Shown here: in pieces, positions 16,499-24,480 of the stretch
Layout: the number at the start of each line of letters is the position of its first letter
How positions within the stretch are numbered: position 1 is the stretch's first letter
NCBI RefSeq assembly: GCF_037940415.1
Contig: NZ_CP149798.1
Location: 2,228,501 to 2,292,500, forward strand
Origin: Streptomyces sp. f51
Lineage (GTDB): Bacteria > Actinomycetota > Actinomycetes > Streptomycetales > Streptomycetaceae
Length of the DNA stretch: 64,000 nucleotides
Reading direction: 5' to 3'
Program-made: the position numbers and the translations under genes
Notes under the pieces: generated by a model
What the model was told of the DNA's origin: nothing
Databases searched by the model: none
What the model saw: the letters and a program-made list of their open reading frames with translations, nothing else

Positions 16499-18079
16499 TC
16501 AGTTCCCGCCGCGGGAACGTCGGGAGAGCGCTACAGCCGCACCGCCGGCCAGCAACAGCGCGCCGGCCGCCCAGGCGATCCGGCCGCCGCCGAATCCGGT
16601 GTCGGCCAGCGGTCCGGACCCTGCGGAAGGGCCGCCCGAGACGGAGCCGGAGGCTCCGGCCGCGCCGCCGGCGCCGGACCCCGCGGGCGTGCCGCGGCCC
16701 CCGGACGCTCCGGCCGTGCCGCCGCCCGCGGAGCCGCCCCGCGCCAGTCGCAGGGTCAGCGCCGCGCTGTCGTTGGAGGCGTCGGGGTCGAGGCCCTTCA
16801 TGATCTCCAGCGTGCGGATCCGGCCCGTGGAGACGGCCGGGGTGCCGGGGCCGATGGCGACGGTGAACGACAGGACGTGCCTGTCCCCCGGGGCGGGGTC
16901 GCCGAAGGAACACTGGTAGGAGGACCGGCCCATCCGGGGGCCGGGGTCCGACCCGTCGTCCGTGGGCGGCGGCTGGCAGTTGTCCGGGATCTTCGTGGCC
17001 TTCGTGCCCGGCGGCAGCTTGACGAGGACCGGGAGGGAGATGTCGTCGTCGAGGAGGTCCTCCACCACCGCCGGCCCCCGGTCGATCACCGTGGCGCGCA
17101 GCGTGGCGTGACCGCCGCGCCGCCCGGTGGCGGTGTCCCCGGTGACGGCGAAGTCGGCGTGGTTGACGCTGTCGACGTAGGTGGTGAAGTACGGGTCGAT
17201 GTTCCCGTCGGACGGCATCGCGCCCTTCGGGACCAGGGTCAGCGGGGTCCCGGGGCCGTTCGCCGGGGCGGCGCCGGTCAGCGGGGTGAATTCGTAGAAG
17301 ATCTTGTCGCGCAGGGCCTCGTCGCCGACCTTGACGGACAGCGGCGAGGACAGCGCGTACTGCTTGCCCGGCTCCACCGGGGTGGGGAAGTCGCACAGGG
17401 TCTCGCGCACGATGTGCCCCCCGCGGCCGCTCGCGGGCACGTCGCGGCAGTTGGCCCAGGAGCCCTGGAGGTGCAGCCCGGCGGTCGTGTCGATCCGCAG
17501 CTCCACCCCCTTGGCCGCCGGGAGTTGCCCGTTGTTCCACACGTCGAGCGGGAAGGTCAGCGTGTCCCCCGGCACCTGGTGCAGCTGCTCGGCGGACGCG
17601 CTCACCTTCAGCTGCGTCCTGCCGTTGGTCAGGGTGAGGCGGTCACCGGTGACGGTGGCGTCCGACGCCGTGCCGGAGACGGTCACGGTGCCGCTGCTGC
17701 CGACGGCCGCACCGGGCTTCGGCACCAGCGTGATGGCGTGGAAGTCCGAGGTGGCGGTCGCCAGGTCCAGTGTGCAGAGGTCGCCCTCGCAGTGCTCCGA
17801 CGGTGCCGGCTCGGCGAAGTCCGCCACTCCGGACAGGTCGACGGTCAGGTGGACGTGGTGTGCCGTGCCCCCGCCGGCCACCTTCCAGCGGTAGGACAGG
17901 TTCACGCTCGCCGGCTCCGTCCCGATGAAGAGCTCGTGCTCGGCGAACCGGACCGTCATCGCCCGTGCGGCGTCCGCCGTGTCGGCGCGGGCCGGACCCG
18001 TGCCGCACACCCCCGCCACCAGCGCCAGCGCGCCCGCCGCCGCCGTCGCGACCGCGCGTATCCGTGATCGTCGTGCCAT
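16499..18079 (-). CDS. Secreted surface protein with LADTG sorting signal
   Basis: A 526-aa exported protein. Residues 1 to about 33 form a signal peptide (MARRSRIRAV followed by an Ala-rich core, ending ARADT). A beta-rich ectodomain follows, with repeated DUF11/Ig-like features (VTVSGTASDATVTGDRLTL, LTFPLDVWNNGQLPAAKGVELRI, HVLSFTVAIGPGTPAVSTG). Then comes a long Gly/Ala/Ser spacer, LADTGFGGG at about 492, a hydrophobic helix (AWAAGALLLAGGAAVAL) and SRRSRGGN. LAxTG is the motif recognised by class E sortases of Streptomyces, so it is probably linked to peptidoglycan. Function unknown; adhesive or structural roles are typical. The ATG at 18079 has GGAAGG ten bases upstream, rather far; other starts are possible. 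A clear hairpin follows the gene. Confidence 0.85.
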   Translation of the reverse strand: MARRSRIRAVATAAAGALALVAGVCGTGPARADTADAARAMTVRFAEHELFIGTEPASVNLSYRWKVAGGGTAHHVHLTVDLSGVADFAEPAPSEHCEGDLCTLDLATATSDFHAITLVPKPGAAVGSSGTVTVSGTASDATVTGDRLTLTNGRTQLKVSASAEQLHQVPGDTLTFPLDVWNNGQLPAAKGVELRIDTTAGLHLQGSWANCRDVPASGRGGHIVRETLCDFPTPVEPGKQYALSSPLSVKVGDEALRDKIFYEFTPLTGAAPANGPGTPLTLVPKGAMPSDGNIDPYFTTYVDSVNHADFAVTGDTATGRRGGHATLRATVIDRGPAVVEDLLDDDISLPVLVKLPPGTKATKIPDNCQPPPTDDGSDPGPRMGRSSYQCSFGDPAPGDRHVLSFTVAIGPGTPAVSTGRIRTLEIMKGLDPDASNDSAALTLRLARGGSAGGGTAGASGGRGTPAGSGAGGAAGASGSVSGGPSAGSGPLADTGFGGGRIAWAAGALLLAGGAAVALSRRSRGGN

Positions 18080-18236
18080 CCGACCGAAACCTTCCCCGTG
18101 CGCCGGGAGGGTCCCGGCCCGCCGTGCTGCACAGGTGTGACCCGCGAGGCGCGGAAAGGGTTGCGGCCGGCCGGGCCCGGGTGTCCGCGCCCGGTCGGCG
18201 ACGCGGCCCGACAGCCCTCGCGGACCATGCCCGAAA

Positions 18237-18266
18237 GGGCGGCACCCCCGCACAAGGGTGCCGCCC
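18237..18266 (-). terminator. Terminator downstream of ppdK (near-perfect hairpin)
   Basis: GGGCGGCACCC and GGGTGCCGCCC form an 11-bp perfect stem with an eight-base loop. On the minus strand it is followed by TTTCGGG, about 80 bases past the ppdK stop. Confidence 0.8.
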
Positions 18267-18277
18267 TCTCTCGTGAG

Positions 18278-18329
18278 CCGGAGCCGCCGCCCATCGGTGT
18301 TGAGGGTCGGGGACAGGCGGCGGCTCCGG
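18278..18329 (-). terminator. 14-bp inverted repeat just after ppdK
   Basis: Arms CCGGAGCCGCCGCC and GGCGGCGGCTCCGG, perfect, separated by 24 bases and lying 19 bases beyond the ppdK stop. The loop is longer than usual; it probably works with the second hairpin at 18237-18266. Confidence 0.6.
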
Positions 18330-18347
18330 GGTCTTCCCGCGCCGGGT

Positions 18348-21089
18348 CTAGCGGTGGTCGCTGCCCTGCGAGGTGGAGGCCGCGCGGCCCGCTTCCAGGC
18401 GGGCGACCGGGATGCGGAACGGGGAGCAGGAGACGTAGTCGAGTCCGACCTCGTGGAAGAAGTGGACCGACTCGGGGTCGCCGCCGTGCTCGCCGCAGAC
18501 GCCGAGCTTCAGGTCGGGGCGGGTCTCGCGGCCGGCCTTGACCGCGGACTTCACCAGCGAGCCGACGCCGTCCTTGTCGATCGTCTCAAACGGGCTGACG
18601 CCGAAGATGCCCTTCTCCAGGTACGCCGTGAAGAAGGAGGCCTCCACGTCGTCGCGGCTGAAGCCCCACACCGTCTGGGTCAGGTCGTTCGTGCCGAAGG
18701 AGAAGAACTCCGCCGCCTCGGCGATCTGCCCGGCCGTCAGCGCGGCGCGCGGCAGCTCGATCATCGTGCCGATCGCCAGCTTGAGCTGCACCCCGGTGGC
18801 CGCCTCGACCTCCGCGATGACCTGGTCGGCCTCCTCGCGGACGATCTCCAGCTCCTGGACCGTGCCGACGAGCGGGATCATGATCTCCGCGCGCGGGTCG
18901 CCCTTGGCGTTCCTGCGCTCGGCGGCCGCCTCGGCGATGGCCCGTACCTGCATGGTGAACAGGCCGGGGATGACGAGGCCGAGGCGCACACCGCGCAGGC
19001 CCAGCATCGGGTTCGCCTCGTGCAGGCGGTGCACCGCCTGGAGCAGGCGCAGGTCGTTCTCGTTGGCGTCCTTGCGGGACTCGGCGAGCGCGACACGCAC
19101 CGACAGCTCGGTGATGTCCGGCAGGAACTCGTGCAGCGGCGGGTCCAGGAGACGGACCGTGACCGGCAGGCCGTCCATCGCCGAGAACAGCTCGACGAAG
19201 TCCTTCTTCTGGAGCGGCAGGAGCGCCTTCAGCGACTCCTCGCGCTCGGCGTCGGTGTCCGCGAGGATCAGACGCTCGACCAGCTCGCGGCGGTCGCCGA
19301 GGAACATGTGCTCGGTGCGGCACAGACCGATGCCCTGGGCGCCGAAGCGGCGGGCGCGCAGCGCGTCCTCGGCGTTGTCGGCGTTGGCGCGTACGCGCAG
19401 GCTGCGCTTGCGGTCGGCGAAGGCCATGATCCGGTGGACGGCCTCGACCAGTTCGTCGGCGTCGTCGGCGCCCGCGTGCATCCGGCCCTCGAAGTACTCG
19501 ACGACCGGCGACGGGACGACGGGGACCTCACCGAGGTACACCTTGCCGCTGGAGCCGTCGATCGAGATGAGGTCGCCCTCCTCGACGACGTGCCCGCCGG
19601 GCACGGTCATCCGGCGGCGCTTGGTGTCGACCTCCAGCTCCTCGGCGCCGCAGACACAGGTCTTGCCCATGCCGCGCGCGACCACGGCCGCGTGGGAGGT
19701 CTTGCCGCCGCGGGAGGTGAGGATGCCCTCGGCCGCGATCATGCCGTCCAGGTCGTCGGGGTTGGTCTCCCGGCGGACGAGGATGACCTTCTCGCCTGAG
19801 CGGGACCACTTCACGGCGGTGTACGAGTCGAAGACCGCCTTGCCGACCGCGGCACCCGGCGAGGCGGCGATGCCCCGGCCGACCTGCTCGACCTTGGCGT
19901 CCTCGTCGAAGCGCGGGAACATCAGCTGCGCGAGCTGGGCGCCCGTCACCCGCTGGAGGGCCTCGGCCTCGTCGATCAGGCCCTGGTCGACGAGCTGGGT
20001 GGCGATGCGGAAGGCCGCTCCCGCCGTGCGCTTGCCGACACGCGTCTGGAGCATCCAGAGCTGGCCGCGCTCGATGGTGAACTCGATGTCGCAGAGATCC
20101 TTGTAGTGGTTCTCCAGGGTCTCCATGATCTGCATGAGCTGGTCGTACGACTTCTTGTCGATCGACTCCAGCTCGGCGAGCGGGACCGTGTTGCGGATGC
20201 CCGCGACGACGTCCTCGCCCTGGGCGTTCTGGAGGTAGTCGCCGTAGACGCCCTGGTGGCCGGAGGCGGGGTCGCGGGTGAAGGCGACGCCGGTGCCGGA
20301 GTCGGGGCCGAGGTTGCCGAAGACCATCGAGCAGACGTTGACGGCCGTGCCGAGGTCGCCGGGGATGCGCTCCTGGCGGCGGTAGAGCTTGGCGCGGTCG
20401 GTGTTCCAGGAGTCGAAGACCGCGTGGATGGCGAGGTCCATCTGCTCGCGCGCGTCCTGCGGGAAGTCCCGCCCGGCCTCGGTCTTGACGATCTTCTTGA
20501 ACTTGGTGACGAGCTTCTTGAGGTCGGCCGCCTCCAGGTCCGTGTCGACCGTGACGTTCTTGAGGGTCTTCGCGGCGTCCAGGGCCTCCTCGAAGAGCTC
20601 GCCGTCGACGCCGAGGACCGTCTTGCCGAACATCTGGATCAGGCGGCGGTACGAGTCCCACGCGAAGCGGTCGTCGCCGGCCTGCTTGGCGAGGCCCTGC
20701 ACGGACTTGTCGGAGAGCCCGATGTTCAGGACGGTGTCCATCATGCCGGGCATGGAGAACTTCGCACCGGAACGGACGGAGACGAGCAGCGGGTCGTCGG
20801 CCTGGCCGAGCTTCTTGCCCATCGTGGCCTCAAGGGCGTCGAGGTGCGCACTCACCTCGTCACGCAGTGCCGCGGGCTCCTCGCCACTGTCGAGGTAGGT
20901 CTTGCACGCCTCGGTGGTGATGGTGAAGCCGGGCGGGACGGGGAGGCCCAGGTTGGTCATTTCGGCGAGGTTGGCACCCTTGCCGCCGAGCAGGTCCTTG
21001 AGGTCCCTGTTTCCCTCGGTGAAGTCATAAACGAACTTCGCTCCGCCAACGCCGTTTCCGGTTACGTGGGGATCTTTGTTTTCCGACAC
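18348..21089 (-). CDS. ppdK: Pyruvate, phosphate dikinase
   Basis: Interconverts pyruvate + ATP + Pi and PEP + AMP + PPi, in gluconeogenesis or in PPi-dependent glycolysis. At 913 aa it is full length. N-terminal nucleotide-binding domain: KFVYDFTEGNRDLKDLLGGKGANLAEM, LGLPVPPGFTITTEAC, VRSGAKFSMPGMMDTVLNIG. Central swivelling domain: the phospho-carrier His466 in LTSRGGKTSHAAVVARGMG. C-terminal PEP/pyruvate TIM barrel: GLCRTEHMFL, MIPLVGTVQELE, SFGTNDLTQTVWGFSRDD and LGVCGEHGGDPES with the catalytic Cys. The GTG start follows GAGGAG; alternatives would truncate conserved sequence. Monocistronic, with a 437-bp upstream region containing several palindromes and two hairpins downstream. Confidence 0.96.
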   Translation of the reverse strand: MSENKDPHVTGNGVGGAKFVYDFTEGNRDLKDLLGGKGANLAEMTNLGLPVPPGFTITTEACKTYLDSGEEPAALRDEVSAHLDALEATMGKKLGQADDPLLVSVRSGAKFSMPGMMDTVLNIGLSDKSVQGLAKQAGDDRFAWDSYRRLIQMFGKTVLGVDGELFEEALDAAKTLKNVTVDTDLEAADLKKLVTKFKKIVKTEAGRDFPQDAREQMDLAIHAVFDSWNTDRAKLYRRQERIPGDLGTAVNVCSMVFGNLGPDSGTGVAFTRDPASGHQGVYGDYLQNAQGEDVVAGIRNTVPLAELESIDKKSYDQLMQIMETLENHYKDLCDIEFTIERGQLWMLQTRVGKRTAGAAFRIATQLVDQGLIDEAEALQRVTGAQLAQLMFPRFDEDAKVEQVGRGIAASPGAAVGKAVFDSYTAVKWSRSGEKVILVRRETNPDDLDGMIAAEGILTSRGGKTSHAAVVARGMGKTCVCGAEELEVDTKRRRMTVPGGHVVEEGDLISIDGSSGKVYLGEVPVVPSPVVEYFEGRMHAGADDADELVEAVHRIMAFADRKRSLRVRANADNAEDALRARRFGAQGIGLCRTEHMFLGDRRELVERLILADTDAEREESLKALLPLQKKDFVELFSAMDGLPVTVRLLDPPLHEFLPDITELSVRVALAESRKDANENDLRLLQAVHRLHEANPMLGLRGVRLGLVIPGLFTMQVRAIAEAAAERRNAKGDPRAEIMIPLVGTVQELEIVREEADQVIAEVEAATGVQLKLAIGTMIELPRAALTAGQIAEAAEFFSFGTNDLTQTVWGFSRDDVEASFFTAYLEKGIFGVSPFETIDKDGVGSLVKSAVKAGRETRPDLKLGVCGEHGGDPESVHFFHEVGLDYVSCSPFRIPVARLEAGRAASTSQGSDHR

Positions 21090-21137
21090 GAGCCTGACTC
21101 CTCGACGTCGCGGTGGCTGCCCTGACGACGGGGAACA

Positions 21138-21162
21138 TACCCAGATCGAAGGCGTCTGGGTA
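21138..21162. promoter_or_regulatory. 8-bp inverted repeat in the ppdK leader
   Basis: TACCCAGA-N9-TCTGGGTA, 49-73 bases upstream of the ppdK start. It can be an operator near the promoter or an RNA hairpin in the leader. This is the symmetric element closest to ppdK. Confidence 0.45.
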
Positions 21163-21291
21163 CGTCCACTTGTGCGTCATGCGCCTGTAACCAGTCGTCC
21201 GCCACCGGATCCAAAGTCAAGGCTTGGCAAGTCATCGGGGGTGGATGTTTTCACTTCTTGAACGAATCGGCCCGCACAGACCACCCAAGCC

Positions 21292-21303
21292 GCTCAGCTG
21301 AGC
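21292..21303. promoter_or_regulatory. Perfect palindrome GCTCAGCTGAGC
   Basis: A 12-bp perfect palindrome in the gap between the ROK regulator gene and ppdK. It resembles the element at 21392-21405 about 100 bp away, suggesting a pair of related sites. No known regulator assigned. Confidence 0.4.
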
Positions 21304-21343
21304 ACGCTTCGCCACGTCTGAGTTTAATCGATGAACGATCAGA

Positions 21344-21364
21344 GGGTGGCACTCAGTGCCACCC
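21344..21364. promoter_or_regulatory. 21-bp palindrome in the ppdK/ROK gap
   Basis: GGGTGGCACT, one central C, then AGTGCCACCC: perfect 10-bp arms. The nearly absent loop favours a protein-binding site over a terminator, although it lies between two minus-strand genes. The 437-bp gap 21090-21526 contains this, three other symmetric elements and a leader inverted repeat, but no gene. Confidence 0.5.
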
Positions 21365-21391
21365 CTTAGGGAAGTGCAGTCGCGCAAGATC

Positions 21392-21405
21392 CGCTCATCT
21401 GAGCG
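21392..21405. promoter_or_regulatory. Palindrome CGCTCATCTGAGCG
   Basis: Imperfect-centre palindrome (CGCTCA-TC-TGAGCG) sharing the GCTCA/TGAGC arms with the element at 21292-21303. Possibly a second copy of the same operator. Confidence 0.4.
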
Positions 21406-21419
21406 TGACCCCAATCAAG

Positions 21420-21440
21420 GGTGGCGAGAATCACGCCACC
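21420..21440 (-). terminator. Short hairpin after the ROK gene
   Basis: GGTGGCG-N7-CGCCACC, a 7-bp stem about 87 bases beyond the stop of the ROK regulator. A modest terminator candidate. Confidence 0.4.
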
Positions 21441-21526
21441 ACAGGGGCCCAGATTTCATCATGCGGACCCCGATCCGGACACGACACACGGACGTCACAC
21501 ACCGATACCTCGCACGGGTGACCCCC

Positions 21527-22753
21527 TCACACCCCCAGCGCGGCCAGCCGCTCCTCGGCCCGCTCCGGCGCGTACAGGTACTCCACGACCAGCGCCCCCG
21601 CGCCCACGAGTCCGGCCCGCTCGCCGAGCCGGGAGGTCACCACGTCCAGATGAGCGGTGGAGCGGGGCAGCGCCCGCTGGTACAGCAGCTCCCGGACGCC
21701 GGTGAGGAAGGGGGTTCCGGCCAGATCCCCGGCGATCATCAGCACGCCCGGGTTGAGCAGGGTCACCACGGTCGCCAGGACGTCCCCGACCTGCCGGCCC
21801 GCCTCCCGCGCGAGGGCCGTCGCCTCGGGGTGCCCGGCCGCCAGCAGCTCGCGCACGTCCGAGCCGGACGCGGCCCGCACCCCGGACTCCGCGAGCCGGC
21901 GCGCCACCGCGCCGCCACTGGCGACGGCGGCCAGACAGCCGTACGAGCCGCACCGGCACAGCGCGTCGGCGCCCACCCGGATGTGCCCGATGTCCCCGGC
22001 GCCGCCGTCGATCCCGCGGTAGACGGTGCCGCCGACGACCATGCCCGCCCCGATGCCGGTGGAGACCTTGACCAGCGCGAAGGCCGAGCAGTCGGGATAG
22101 CCGGCGCGCTGCTCCCCGTACGCCATGAGGTTGGCGTCGTTGTCCACGAGCACGGGGACGCGGGCGGGGCCGGTGCCCGTGTGCTCGGCGAAGGCGCGGC
22201 CCAGCCGGCCCCGTATGTCGTAGCCGTCCCAGCCCGGCATGATCGGCGGCTGGACCACCCGCCCGGTCTCGCTGTCGACCGGGCCCGGCACCGCGAGTCC
22301 GATGCCGCAGACGGCGTCCGCGCCCCGGCCGGACTTGGCGACCAGCTCGGCGAACCAGCGTCCGAGTTCGGCCAGGACCGCCTCGGGGCCGTCGTCGATC
22401 ACCAGGGGCCCCGCGTGCTCGGCCAGGATCTCGCCGGTCAGGGTGAGGACGGCGGCCCTGCCGTGCCGGGTGTCGAGGTCGGCGGCGAGGACGACGGCGT
22501 GCTCGTCGTCGAACTCCAGGGTGATGGAGGGGCGTCCGCCGAGCGGCGAGTCGACGGGGCCGCCCGCCCCCTCGCGGAGCCAGCCCGCGCGGAACAGCCG
22601 GTCGAGGCGCTGGCCGACCGTGGCCCGCGACAGACCGGTGGCCCGCTGGAGCGCCCCGCGCGTGGTGGCCCGGCCGCTGCGCACCAGTTCGAGCAGATCT
22701 CCGGCGCTTGCCTGGTTCCCGGTCTTCACGGTCCTCCCCGCCCTTTCCGTCAT
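21527..22753 (-). CDS. ROK family transcriptional regulator
   Basis: A 408-aa sugar-responsive regulator. The N-terminal winged helix (DLLELVRSGRATTRGALQRATGLSRATVGQRLDRLFRAGWL, about 17-57) precedes a sugar-kinase-like ROK domain with GIGLAVPGPVDSETGRVVQPP, VLVDNDANLMAYGE, VKVSTGIGAGMVVGGTVYRGIDGGAGDIGHI and the zinc-type motif CRCGSYGCLAAVASG. In the usual CxCGxxGCxE motif the Glu is replaced here by Ala. It is divergent from the two glycosidase genes across a 119-bp AT-rich region, so it probably represses them and is released by a sugar made by those enzymes. The ATG at 22753 is chosen; GTG two codons upstream and GTG of VKTGNQ after GGGGAGG are alternatives. Confidence 0.88.
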   Translation of the reverse strand: MTERAGRTVKTGNQASAGDLLELVRSGRATTRGALQRATGLSRATVGQRLDRLFRAGWLREGAGGPVDSPLGGRPSITLEFDDEHAVVLAADLDTRHGRAAVLTLTGEILAEHAGPLVIDDGPEAVLAELGRWFAELVAKSGRGADAVCGIGLAVPGPVDSETGRVVQPPIMPGWDGYDIRGRLGRAFAEHTGTGPARVPVLVDNDANLMAYGEQRAGYPDCSAFALVKVSTGIGAGMVVGGTVYRGIDGGAGDIGHIRVGADALCRCGSYGCLAAVASGGAVARRLAESGVRAASGSDVRELLAAGHPEATALAREAGRQVGDVLATVVTLLNPGVLMIAGDLAGTPFLTGVRELLYQRALPRSTAHLDVVTSRLGERAGLVGAGALVVEYLYAPERAEERLAALGV

Positions 22754-22823
22754 GCGCACCCTCTTGCGTTCCCCAACTCTGCATTACATATTGAGTTTTG
22801 CGTGTTAAATAGACGTAACCCTA

Positions 22824-22838
22824 CGGCAGATACTGCCG
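22824..22838. promoter_or_regulatory. CGGCAG-ATA-CTGCCG inverted repeat, candidate ROK operator
   Basis: A perfect 6-bp inverted repeat with a three-base centre, 35-49 bp before the glycosidase start, next to an unusually AT-rich stretch (about 22785-22820) that should hold the divergent promoters. Placement suits autoregulation by the ROK protein. Confidence 0.45.
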
Positions 22839-22872
22839 AACCGGCCGGCCGGACGTCTTCGGGGAGACCTGA

Positions 22873-24480
22873 GTGGACAGCACAACCCAGCTCACCGCAC
22901 TGCACCGGGGCCCCCTGGCCCCCGTGAGCACCATCGGCACTCCCGCGCACGCCTCCGGCCCGCCCTCACCGCCCCGTCCGGACCACGTCGTCCGGACCGG
23001 ACCACCCGTATACGATCCCGGCGACCCGTCCGCGTCGCTGCACCTCAGGGCGTCGCGGGTGCTGGACGACAACTGGACCGGAACGTCCACGGTGCCCTCG
23101 CGCGGCCTGTATCCGCACCAGTGGTCCTGGGACTCCGCGTTCATCGCGATCGGCCTGCGCCATCTGTCCCCGCTGCGGGCGCAGACGGAGCTGGAGACCC
23201 TGTTCCGCGCGCAGTGGGCCGACGGGCGTGTCCCGCACATCGTGTTCAACCCCTCCGTCCCGCTCGACGCGTACTTCCCGAGCCCCGACTTCTGGCGCTC
23301 CTCGACCGCCGGGCGCGCGGCGGGCGCCCCGCGCACGCTACAGACGTCGGGCATCGTGCAGCCACCGGTGCACGCGCTGGCGGTGTGGCTGGTGCACCAG
23401 GCGGACCCGGGACTGTCCCGGTCCCGCTCGTTCCTCTCCCGGATGTATCCCCGCCTCGCGGCCTGGCACCGCTATCTCCTGCACCGCCGGGACCTCGGCG
23501 GCGGGGGCCTGGCCAGTGTCGTCCACCCCTGGGAGCAGGGCATGGACAACAGCCCCTGCTGGGACACCCCGCTGAGCCGCGTCACACCGGCGCCGGCCCG
23601 CTCCTTCCGGCGCGCCGACCTCGACCACGGCGCCGCCGAGGACCGGCCGACCGATCTCGACTACGGGCGGTACGTCCGGCTGGCCGCGGACTACCGGGAC
23701 CGCGGATACGCCGACGGCGGCGGCGAGTTCGCCGTCGAGGACCCGCTGTTCAACGCCCTGCTGATCGCCTCGGAACACGCGCTGGCCCGGATCGCGCGGG
23801 AGCTGGGCGCGACGGGGACGGCCCGCCACGCCCGCGCGGAGCGGCTGACGGCGGCCCTGGTGGAGCGGCTGTGGGACCCGGCGGAGGGCATGTTCCTGTG
23901 CCGTGACGAGCGGGCCGGCGGGCGCGGGGCACTGATCCGTGAGCGCAGCGTCGCCGGGCTGCTGCCCCTCGTCCTGCCCGCGCTGCCGCGCGACATCGCC
24001 GCCACGCTCGTACGGACCGCGGGCGGCCCGCACTTCGGACTGGGCGCCGCCGCCCGTCTCGCGCCCAGTTACGACCTGACCGGCGAGGCGTTCGATCCGC
24101 ACCGCTACTGGCGCGGGCCCGCCTGGTTCAACACCAACTGGCTGCTGGAGCGCGGCCTGCGGCTGCACGGGGAGCACGGACGGGCGGACGCGCTGCGCGC
24201 CGCCCTGCTGGAGACCGCCGGGGAATCCGGGTTCGCCGAGTACGTGGACCCGTTCACCGGCGAGGCCTGCGGAGCGCTCGGATTCAGCTGGACGGCGGCG
24301 CTGACGCTCGATCTGCTGCACGAGCCCTCCGGGGCGGAACCGGTCGTGTCCCCGTGGGGGCGCGAAGCGTTGACCGACACGGCACCCGGCGCCGACGCCG
24401 ACGGTGACCACCGCGTCGGCGGTGAGGGACGGCGCGCGAGCGCATTCGGGACGGAAGCCAAGGGAGGGGACCGGGGATGA
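22873..24480 (+). CDS. MGH1-like / GH63-type (alpha/alpha)6 glycoside hydrolase
   Basis: A 535-aa cytoplasmic glycosidase of the mannosyl/glucosylglycerate-hydrolase-like group. Signature regions are YPHQWSWDSAFIAIGLRHL, AQTELETLFRAQWADGRVPHIVF, PSPDFWRSS, the HPWEQGMDNSPCWDTPL segment that supplies active-site acids, and the late YWRGPAWFNTNWLLERGL and FTGEACGALGFSWTAAL. The first ~50 residues are non-conserved. The substrate may be a glucosyl- or mannosyl-polyol or a short alpha-glucan; sequence alone does not decide. The GTG start has GGGGAG upstream; no signal peptide is seen. The stop overlaps the next gene (ATGA), coupling it to the debranching-like enzyme. Divergent ROK regulator likely controls both. 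Confidence 0.8.
   Translation: MDSTTQLTALHRGPLAPVSTIGTPAHASGPPSPPRPDHVVRTGPPVYDPGDPSASLHLRASRVLDDNWTGTSTVPSRGLYPHQWSWDSAFIAIGLRHLSPLRAQTELETLFRAQWADGRVPHIVFNPSVPLDAYFPSPDFWRSSTAGRAAGAPRTLQTSGIVQPPVHALAVWLVHQADPGLSRSRSFLSRMYPRLAAWHRYLLHRRDLGGGGLASVVHPWEQGMDNSPCWDTPLSRVTPAPARSFRRADLDHGAAEDRPTDLDYGRYVRLAADYRDRGYADGGGEFAVEDPLFNALLIASEHALARIARELGATGTARHARAERLTAALVERLWDPAEGMFLCRDERAGGRGALIRERSVAGLLPLVLPALPRDIAATLVRTAGGPHFGLGAAARLAPSYDLTGEAFDPHRYWRGPAWFNTNWLLERGLRLHGEHGRADALRAALLETAGESGFAEYVDPFTGEACGALGFSWTAALTLDLLHEPSGAEPVVSPWGREALTDTAPGADADGDHRVGGEGRRASAFGTEAKGGDRG

Noticed and set aside
15350..18067. 905-codon plus-strand open frame
   Set aside because: Runs opposite to the LCP and LADTG surface protein genes, which have signal or membrane segments and conserved motifs.
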